A stretch of 5,744 nt of DNA from Desulfobacterales bacterium (GTDB taxonomy: Bacteria > Desulfobacterota > Desulfobacteria > Desulfobacterales > UBA11574), in contig JAQYVG010000216.1 in NCBI GenBank assembly GCA_030145595.1, positions 1 to 5,744 on the forward strand. Reading direction: 5' to 3'. Within the stretch, counting starts at the first letter, position 1, and each line of letters opens with the position of its first letter. Shown piece after piece: positions 1-4,437 of the stretch. The notes under the pieces were generated by a model that worked only from the letters and a program-made list of their open reading frames with translations, did not search any database and was not told the origin of the DNA. The position numbers and the translations under genes were made by a program.

Positions 1-16
1 TAGCCCTTGTTTGGAA

Positions 17-120
17 TTTGCCTGTCCGCCGTCTTTTTGGCGGGAGACTTGGAATTTGTGATTTATTTGAGATTTGCTTGCCCGCCGTCTTTTTGGCGGG
101 GTGCTTGTAATTTGGGATTT
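17..120. repeat. Two direct copies of a hairpin-bearing intergenic repeat
   Basis: Copies lie at 17-64 and 73-120, a period of 56 bp. A 19-bp core is identical in both (26-44 and 82-100). Each copy can fold as CCGCC / GGCGG around an 8-base loop (GTCTTTTT). The outer pair is C-G in copy 2 (81/100) and T-G in copy 1 (25/44), so pairing survives in RNA. Each copy is followed by an AATTTGNGATTT-like tail, and the motif TTGGAATTTG also occurs at 11-20 and 49-58. There is no clear T-run after either stem, so these are poor intrinsic terminators. They look like a short dispersed intergenic repeat of unknown function. Confidence 0.7.
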
Positions 121-152
121 AGTATTCCCATATTCCAGTTTAACCGATTGAG

Positions 153-197
153 ACGGCATAGCCGTTACTTTTAAACCGGCCCATAAGGCCAGGTTTT
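153..197. other. Two adjacent inverted repeats in the leader of the sigma54 activator gene
   Basis: ACGGC-ATA-GCCGT (153-165) is a perfect 5-bp inverted repeat. Eight bases on, AAACC-GGCC-CATAA-GGCC-A-GGTTT (173-196) forms a 9-bp stem with one bulged A, followed by one more T. They lie 19-63 bp before the start codon. They could be operators, a terminator for an upstream gene, or a structured leader. No known riboswitch consensus was recognised. Base pairing is visible; function is open. Confidence 0.4.
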
Positions 198-215
198 CCA
201 GGGCTAAATAAACAG

Positions 216-1943
216 ATGGATGAGATTTTAATAAAATACAGTCAACTAGTCAGTATTTTTGACTATTTTTCTGTGGGTGCAATTATTATAAAACCTGACC
301 GCAAAATTGTTGCTATGAACCGCTCGGCTGAACTTATCACAGGACATTCTGCGGCCGCGGCCACCGGGAAGTATTGCCATCAGACGTTTAACGATTATTT
401 GTGCAGCGGTGAGTGCAAGTTCTACCAGATGCTGGAAACCAGTGAAAAATTGGGAAGCGCTGATTTGGAAATTGTTGATCAAAGCTATGAAGTACACAGT
501 ATTACAAAATTAATATCGCCGATCTATGGTCCTGACCAAAAACTATTGGGCTGCATAGAACTTTTTCAAGACCATTCAGCCTTCAAAGACCTGATTGAAC
601 GAGTCAGGCATGATGACCGGCGCTTGAAAATCATTCTTGACAATCTTGATATCGGGGTTTTGACTGTGGACTGTAGCGGTCACGTATCCTTTTTCAACAC
701 TATGGCAGAGAAGATTACCGGATTTATGCGCAAAGAAATTCTCGGGAAATCCTGCGCAACGCTATTCGGCAAAGATACTTTTGATGATGTTATTCTGCTG
801 ACCGAGACGATATCAAACGGCCGGCCACGTTCGAATAAAGAAGAGGAAGTCATCACCCATGAAGGCCAAGTCATTCCCATCCGGGCTAATGTCATGGCTT
901 TGAAAAATGAAGAAGGGCGTATTGTTGGCGGGCTGGCAACCATCTCGGATCTTTCCCTTAAGTATCAGCTCGACAGCGCGATCAGAGACCGCTATACCTT
1001 TTATGATATGATCGGCAAAGACCCGGCCATGCAGAAAATTTTTGACATCATCCCTTTGATTGCCGCCAGCGACGCAACGGTACTGGTTGAGGGTCCCACC
1101 GGCACCGGAAAAGACATTCTGGCAAAGGTTATTCACACGGCCAGTTCACGTAGAGAAAAACCCCTGGTAAAGGTGAACTGCGCGGCTCTGCCGGACAACC
1201 TGCTTGAATCCGAGATGTTCGGGTATGTCAGGGGCGCTTTTACCGGTGCGGAAAAGGATAAACCCGGCAGGTTTCAGGAAGCAGACGGCGGTACAATTTT
1301 TCTCGATGAAATCGGCGATCTGCCGTTATCTCTGCAGGCCAAACTGCTGCGTGTTCTTGAGGATAAAGAGTTTTACTCTTTGGGTAGCAGAAAAACCACG
1401 AAAGTAAATATCCGGATTATTGCCGCTACCAATCAGGGTCTTGAGCAACTGGTGAAAGCCAAGCTGTTTCGGGAAGATTTGTTTTACCGGCTCAATGTTA
1501 TGCGTCTGGAATTGCCGCCTTTAAAGGACAGAAAAGGAGATGTTCCCCTGCTGATTTCCCACATCCTGAAACGCCTGTGCGCTACCAGAGATGTCCGGGT
1601 AGATAAGATTTCGGAAAATGCCATGGAAGTTCTGCTCAACCATGATTATCCGGGAAACGTTAGAGAAATTGAAAATATCATTGAACATGCGCTGATTATC
1701 TGCCAGGGAAATATCATCGAGCGCAAACACCTCCCCCTTGCTCTGCAAAAGAAAGATGCTCTCACCATGCTCTCTGAGCAGGAAAAAGTAGACCTTAATA
1801 AAGAAGTTGGTTCCAGTGAGCAAAACATGATCAAGGAGATGTTATATAAGTATAACTGGAACCGCAGCAAAACCGCACAGGCCCTCAACGTCAACCGTAC
1901 GACGTTGTGGCGCAAGATGAAAAAACACAACATCTCTTTTTAA
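216..1943 (+). CDS. PAS-PAS sigma54-dependent transcriptional activator (AAA+/Fis type)
   Basis: A 575-aa cytoplasmic enhancer-binding protein that uses ATP hydrolysis to open sigma54 RNA polymerase promoters. Domains in order: PAS 1 (about 10-115), PAS 2 (about 134-245), AAA+ (about 265-500) and a Fis-type helix-turn-helix (about 537-575, ending NRSKTAQALNVNRTTLWRKM). The AAA+ part has Walker A GPTGTGKD (293-300; most family members have E where P and D stand), the sigma54-contacting GAFTGA loop intact (340-345), Walker B IFLDEIGD (361-368), sensor I AATN (403-406), FRxDLxYRL (418-426) and GNVREIEN (480-487). There is no receiver domain and no membrane segment, so the input is likely a small ligand or redox state sensed by PAS. 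PAS 1 carries Cys54, Cys63 and Cys67 (CX8CX3C). The ATG start is chosen because PAS 1 begins directly after it; the ribosome site (AGGG, 200-203) is weak. The likely target is the sigma54 promoter at 2287. The family is secure; the signal is unknown. Confidence 0.95.
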   Translation: MDEILIKYSQLVSIFDYFSVGAIIIKPDRKIVAMNRSAELITGHSAAAATGKYCHQTFNDYLCSGECKFYQMLETSEKLGSADLEIVDQSYEVHSITKLISPIYGPDQKLLGCIELFQDHSAFKDLIERVRHDDRRLKIILDNLDIGVLTVDCSGHVSFFNTMAEKITGFMRKEILGKSCATLFGKDTFDDVILLTETISNGRPRSNKEEEVITHEGQVIPIRANVMALKNEEGRIVGGLATISDLSLKYQLDSAIRDRYTFYDMIGKDPAMQKIFDIIPLIAASDATVLVEGPTGTGKDILAKVIHTASSRREKPLVKVNCAALPDNLLESEMFGYVRGAFTGAEKDKPGRFQEADGGTIFLDEIGDLPLSLQAKLLRVLEDKEFYSLGSRKTTKVNIRIIAATNQGLEQLVKAKLFREDLFYRLNVMRLELPPLKDRKGDVPLLISHILKRLCATRDVRVDKISENAMEVLLNHDYPGNVREIENIIEHALIICQGNIIERKHLPLALQKKDALTMLSEQEKVDLNKEVGSSEQNMIKEMLYKYNWNRSKTAQALNVNRTTLWRKMKKHNISF

Positions 1944-1969
1944 ATTGAAATGAAAGATAAAAACCTTTC

Positions 1970-1996
1970 ATAAAATCGTAACACGATTTTATTTTT
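1970..1996 (+). terminator. Likely intrinsic terminator after the activator gene
   Basis: A perfect 10-bp inverted repeat, ATAAAATCGT / ACGATTTTAT (1970-1979 and 1983-1992), closes a 3-base loop and runs into TTTT (1993-1996), 26 bp after the stop codon. A smaller hairpin (ATGAAAG 1950-1956 / CTTTCAT 1965-1971) precedes and slightly overlaps it. The stem is A/T-rich, so it may be weak. It separates the activator gene from the sigma54-driven genes downstream. Confidence 0.6.
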
Positions 1997-2034
1997 GCAA
2001 CAAAGTGCAACATGTGTTGCGCTTTATTGCAACA
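1996..2034. promoter_or_regulatory. TGCAACA box cluster with palindrome; likely enhancer (UAS) of the sigma54 activator
   Basis: TGCAACA occurs three times on the + strand (1996-2002, 2006-2012, 2028-2034) and TGTTGC once (2015-2020). The central pair forms GCAACA-TG-TGTTGC, which extends to a 24-bp palindrome (2002-2025: AAAGTGCAACA / TGTTGCGCTTT) with a single mismatched pair. Dyads of this size are typical binding sites for Fis-type helix-turn-helix dimers. The site lies directly after the activator gene and about 275 bp before the GG-N10-GC promoter, a distance workable with DNA looping. That this activator binds here is inference. Confidence 0.6.
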
Positions 2035-2068
2035 CCTTCTTCGCCGTATTCAGCTCGCATGAAATATC

Positions 2069-2145
2069 ATTGCAAACAGCCAATCTTTTCTATCTGCCTG
2101 ATATAGCATATAATTAATGCAAACTGTTTTGATTTGACTATCTGC
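2069..2145. repeat. Imperfect direct repeat pair in the UAS-promoter spacer
   Basis: TGCAAAC followed by CTATCTGC occurs twice: 2071-2077 with 2090-2097, and 2118-2124 with 2138-2145. The two halves are offset by 19 and 20 bp and the unit period is 47-48 bp. A TATAAT hexamer lies at 2109-2114 between them, but its -35 region is poor (TTTTCT at 17 bp). This may be a second protein-binding region or remains of a duplication. Confidence 0.35.
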
Positions 2146-2167
2146 GAAACATCAGATTTGTCCAGCC

Positions 2168-2188
2168 GTTGTGTTTCAATTTCGCAAC
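2168..2188. promoter_or_regulatory. Possible secondary operator: GTTGTG-N9-CGCAAC
   Basis: The arms GTTGTG (2168-2173) and CGCAAC (2183-2188) are complementary at five of six positions and reuse the GCAACA box seen in the main cluster at 1996-2034. The half-sites face the opposite way from the main palindrome, so it may be only a half-site match. It lies about 100 bp before the sigma54 promoter, a common enhancer distance. Confidence 0.3.
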
Positions 2189-2286
2189 AAATGCGCCTTC
2201 TCAAAATTGTGCTGCCTATCAAAGGCAACCTCTTAACTGCCTGCAATTTTTATTAAAATTAAAACTATAAAAGAAAAAATGTTTTT

Positions 2287-2302
2287 TGGCATGCTTCATG
2301 CT
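2287..2302 (+). promoter_or_regulatory. Sigma54 (-24/-12) promoter
   Basis: TGGCATGCTTCATGCT matches the known sigma54 consensus TGGCACGN4TTGCW at all but two defined positions. The invariant GG (2288-2289) and GC (2300-2301) have exactly ten bases between them. An A/T-rich tract (about 2246-2287) lies directly upstream. Transcription should start near 2312-2314, giving a leader of about 45 bases before the ATG at 2358. A gene for a sigma54 activator lies immediately upstream, which strengthens the call. Confidence 0.8.
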
Positions 2303-2357
2303 CATACAACTTGACACAAGCGTCATCCAACAACATTTGGACTTTCGGGATTTTGAA

Positions 2358-2891
2358 ATGAATACGATCGCGCTCAAACAAGACGGCTCAATTCTTCTAA
2401 ACGGTAAAACCGTAGCAACAGAGCTGTTGAAGGTTTTAGGATTCCGAGTGGAACTAGAAGAGGGATTTCCATTAAGGGGTTACTTTGAGATGCTGGAAAA
2501 ATACTCTTTGCTTCTGGAGCTGAATGATTTCTTTCCCGTTTTTAGGGAGCAGTTTCGCGATTGTCCGAAAAACGGATGTTGTTTTAACAGTATTGAATAT
2601 CTCGAGTTTAGCAAGACGATCGAGATGATAGGCTTTCCCGGGAAACGTTTAGAAATCTACACCTCCCTGATGGGAATTTACGGCCAAGAGACCTGTGAGA
2701 TCAAATCCTTGCAGTTGGAAAACCTGCTGGATTTGCCGGTCAAGCTGGGCAGGTTAAAGCACGTAATTTTCGGAGACCGGGTGGATATATTCGAATTTGA
2801 TACGGTGTACACTCTTTTTGAATTTATTGATGGGATTGCATGGGAACTCAGCTTTCATGGAACTCCGAAGCAATGTGAAATAAGGAGGTGA
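2358..2891 (+). CDS. Conserved-looking hypothetical protein, 177 aa, first gene of the sigma54 unit
   Basis: A soluble 177-aa protein with no signal peptide and no membrane helix. The name and function are not known to me. The frame is open from a TTG at 2286 and has an ATG at 2298, but both lie inside the sigma54 promoter and upstream of the expected transcript start. ATG 2358, with GGGA (2347-2350) 7 bp before it, is therefore chosen. Visible features are an N-terminal DGSILLNGK stretch (9-17), a cysteine motif CPxxxCC (69-75), further Cys113 and Cys173, and an acidic/aromatic C-terminal part (GDRVDIFEFDTVYTLFEFID, 139-158). It is followed by a Usp gene 3 bp after its stop, and its last codons (AGG AGG TGA) form that gene's ribosome site, so the two are probably translationally coupled. 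I have an impression from memory that similar proteins sit beside Usp and Tmc genes in sulfate reducers. The cysteines might bind metal or sense redox, which is inference. Confidence 0.85.
   Translation: MNTIALKQDGSILLNGKTVATELLKVLGFRVELEEGFPLRGYFEMLEKYSLLLELNDFFPVFREQFRDCPKNGCCFNSIEYLEFSKTIEMIGFPGKRLEIYTSLMGIYGQETCEIKSLQLENLLDLPVKLGRLKHVIFGDRVDIFEFDTVYTLFEFIDGIAWELSFHGTPKQCEIRR
2881..2891 (+). promoter_or_regulatory. Very long Shine-Dalgarno site for the Usp gene
   Basis: TAAGGAGGTGA contains AAGGAGGTGA, a 10-base complement of the conserved 16S rRNA tail. GGAGG ends 6 bp before the ATG at 2895. The site includes the last two Arg codons and the stop of the preceding gene, which implies strong and coupled translation of the Usp protein. 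Confidence 0.9.
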
Positions 2892-2894
2892 CCA

Positions 2895-3812
2895 ATGTTT
2901 AATAAAATATTGTTTGCAACTACCGCTTCACCCACATGTGATAATGCCGCTAAAGTAGCGTTTGATCTGGAATTGAAGTGGGATGCAAAACTCTACATTT
3001 TCCATGTCCTGGGGATTCCCACACGGGGATACAGCTCTTTTGTGACGGACATTCGAACGGGTGACAAAGTCCAGTATGATGAGGATTATCTCGACTGGGT
3101 AAAAGACGAGATGAAAAACACCTATGACGCCTTGCTAAAAGACAGTGAAAACTCGGAGATTGATGCCACTGTCGGAAATCCCCATCGCGAAATTCTGCGC
3201 AAAGCGCGGCAAGAAGACGTGGACCTCATCATTATGGGAGCCCACACACGCAAGGAGGATATCGGCGCCACCAGGTACAGAAGTGTTGTCGGCAGCAATA
3301 TGCAGAGAGTTGCCAAAGCGGCGCGTTGCCCGGTGGTCATTATCAGCAGGCCTTGTACGACCTGCTGGAAGTTATTTTCCAACATTGTTTTCGGAACCGA
3401 TTTTTCCAAAGCGGCTGACTCGGCTTTTCTGTTTGCATCCAAGCTGGCCAAAGAAGTCGGTGCCAAACTTCATCTTTTCCATGCTTGCGATATCAACGTT
3501 GCTGATGCCAGCAAAGTCAAAAGCCAGCCGGAGATCGAAGGCATGCTTTTAGAGGCCCGCGAAAAGATGGAAAAGCGCTATGGTTCCCAATTAAAAGATT
3601 ATGAAAATTTTGACATCGAGATCCGGGAAGGTACGCCCTATATTGAAATCTTAAAGTTCCAGCGTGAAAAACAGGGCGATCTGATTGTGATGGCTCACCA
3701 TACCCGTGAAGTTGATCCTGAGTTGGCGGTGCTCGGCAGCACGGTTGAACAGGTGGTGCTAAGAGCGGCATGTCCGGTGGCCAGCGTGAATCGTCCGGAT
3801 AAGGTGTCATAA
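2895..3812 (+). CDS. Tandem-domain universal stress protein (UspA family)
   Basis: A 305-aa cytoplasmic protein with two Usp domains, about residues 1-152 and 158-301. Each begins with the family's first beta strand (KILFATTASP; NIVFGTDFSKAADSA) and ends with the CPVVIIS / CPVASV strand. The usual nucleotide loop G2XG9XG(S/T) is degraded in both halves. Half 1 reads GAHTRKEDIG...VVGSN, without the second glycine. Half 2 reads AHHTREVDPE...VLGST, with Ala in place of the first Gly. Half 1 also lacks the early Asp of the ATP-binding type (ATTASP), whereas half 2 keeps it (TDFS). ATP binding is therefore doubtful, at least in half 1, and a protein-partner role is possible. The gene has a very strong ribosome site and lies in the sigma54-driven unit. 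Its place near a membrane redox gene suggests a role in energy metabolism rather than general stress (inference). Confidence 0.93.
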   Translation: MFNKILFATTASPTCDNAAKVAFDLELKWDAKLYIFHVLGIPTRGYSSFVTDIRTGDKVQYDEDYLDWVKDEMKNTYDALLKDSENSEIDATVGNPHREILRKARQEDVDLIIMGAHTRKEDIGATRYRSVVGSNMQRVAKAARCPVVIISRPCTTCWKLFSNIVFGTDFSKAADSAFLFASKLAKEVGAKLHLFHACDINVADASKVKSQPEIEGMLLEAREKMEKRYGSQLKDYENFDIEIREGTPYIEILKFQREKQGDLIVMAHHTREVDPELAVLGSTVEQVVLRAACPVASVNRPDKVS

Positions 3813-3816
3813 AAGT

Positions 3817-3901
3817 GATGCTCGATACCGGATGCTCGACACAGGATTTTTTCTAAAAAGCACTTTTTTTATCCGGCATCCAGAAACCCGTATCCAGTAT
3901 C
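3817..3901. repeat. Large imperfect inverted repeat with T-runs; possible terminator of the Usp unit
   Basis: The arms 3817-3847 and 3871-3901 (31 bp each) pair at 22 of 31 positions around a 23-bp A/T-rich loop. The left arm holds a direct repeat, GATGCTCGA (3817-3825 and 3831-3839, period 14). The right arm is made of similar GGAT-type units in reverse orientation. The loop has T6 (3847-3852), A5 and T7 (3864-3870); AAAAAG-CA-CTTTTTTT could form a small stem with a T-tail. The element starts 5 bp after the Usp stop and may end that transcript in either direction. It could also be a dispersed GATRCYGGAT-type simple repeat. Confidence 0.5.
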
Positions 3902-3948
3902 TGCGTGTTAGCGGCACCAAAGTTTCATACGAAAACGCGGCATCAATT

Positions 3949-3978
3949 TTGACATCTTAGTTTATAAAAACGGATAGA
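3949..3978 (+). promoter_or_regulatory. Possible sigma70 promoter before the response regulator gene
   Basis: TTGACA (3949-3954) is a perfect -35 hexamer. With an 18-bp spacer the -10 would be GATAGA (3973-3978), which keeps only the ATA core. It lies 34 bp before the ATG at 4012, downstream of the possible terminator. It is offered because the receiver gene would otherwise depend on read-through from the sigma54 promoter. Confidence 0.3.
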
Positions 3979-4011
3979 GTAACTACCGATCAAGATGATG
4001 GGATTGGCAAA

Positions 4012-4437
4012 ATGAAAAAGAAGAAGATTCTTATCGTAGATGACGAGCTGGACATGAGAATCTTCCTATCCACACTGCTTGAGACCAGTGGGTATAAGCC
4101 TGTAATGACACGGGATGGAAAAGAAGGTCTCACAAAGGCCATAGAGATTTCTCCGGATCTTATCATCCTCGACATAATGATGCCGGGCGAAGGCGGTGTC
4201 CATATGTACCGGCAGCTAAAAACGGACACAACCCTTAAGGAAATTCCGGTGATCATGCTTTCAGCCGTGGCTCTGAAAACATTCAACCATTATATAAAAA
4301 TGCTGAATGCGCGTTTGGACAACGCCATACCGGCCCCGGCGGCGTATATGGAAAAACCGCCTGAGGCGCAGATACTGCTTCGAATTATCGAAGATCAATT
4401 TTTGTCAGACACTAATTCGTTTGGAGAGACGTTTTGA
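4012..4437 (+). CDS. Single-domain response regulator (CheY-like receiver)
   Basis: A 141-aa cytoplasmic receiver with no output domain. It has the acidic pair Asp10-Asp11, the phospho-acceptor Asp54 (ILDIMMPG), Ser84 (MLSA) and Lys115-Pro116 (MEKPP), so phosphotransfer chemistry looks intact. The stretch between Ser84 and Lys115 is 31 residues, against about 22 in CheY. The extra residues (about 90-111, FNHYIKM...NAIPAPAAY) enlarge the alpha4-beta5 face, which usually contacts partners. The ribosome site GGGA (4000-4003) is 8 bp before the ATG. The stop codon overlaps the start of the Fe-S membrane protein gene, so the two are almost certainly co-translated and the receiver may act on that complex. 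No cognate histidine kinase is in the window. Confidence 0.93.
   Translation: MKKKKILIVDDELDMRIFLSTLLETSGYKPVMTRDGKEGLTKAIEISPDLIILDIMMPGEGGVHMYRQLKTDTTLKEIPVIMLSAVALKTFNHYIKMLNARLDNAIPAPAAYMEKPPEAQILLRIIEDQFLSDTNSFGETF
4423..4437 (+). promoter_or_regulatory. Ribosome site and TTGA start/stop overlap
   Basis: GGAGAG (4423-4428) is 5 bp before TTG (4434-4436). The four bases TTGA (4434-4437) join the start of the Fe-S protein to the receiver's TGA stop. An in-frame ATG at 4497 (codon 22), preceded by TTGGAG, is the alternative. The TTG is preferred because the 21 residues before the first Cys motif resemble the usual N-terminal helix of HdrC/QmoC-type proteins. Confidence 0.65.

Noticed and set aside
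17..120. Possible CRISPR-like repeats
   Set aside because: There are only two copies, the separating sequences are themselves similar, and no cas genes are visible.
121..215. Possible riboswitch (for example c-di-GMP type) upstream of the activator
   Set aside because: Two small hairpins are present, but none of the conserved riboswitch core segments I know could be found.
813..1136. Minus-strand open frames opposite the activator and other genes
   Set aside because: They lie opposite strongly recognisable coding sequence, and their translations have low-quality composition and no domain features.
2216..2232. TATCAA reminiscent of an IHF site between enhancer and promoter
   Set aside because: The required TTR half of WATCAAN4TTR is missing. 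Another near match around 2121-2135 on the other strand also fails in one half.
3938..3953. GGCAT-N5-TTGA resembling a -24/-12 promoter before the receiver gene
   Set aside because: The spacing is right, but the invariant GC of the -12 element reads GA, and the same bases form a better sigma70 -35 (TTGACA).
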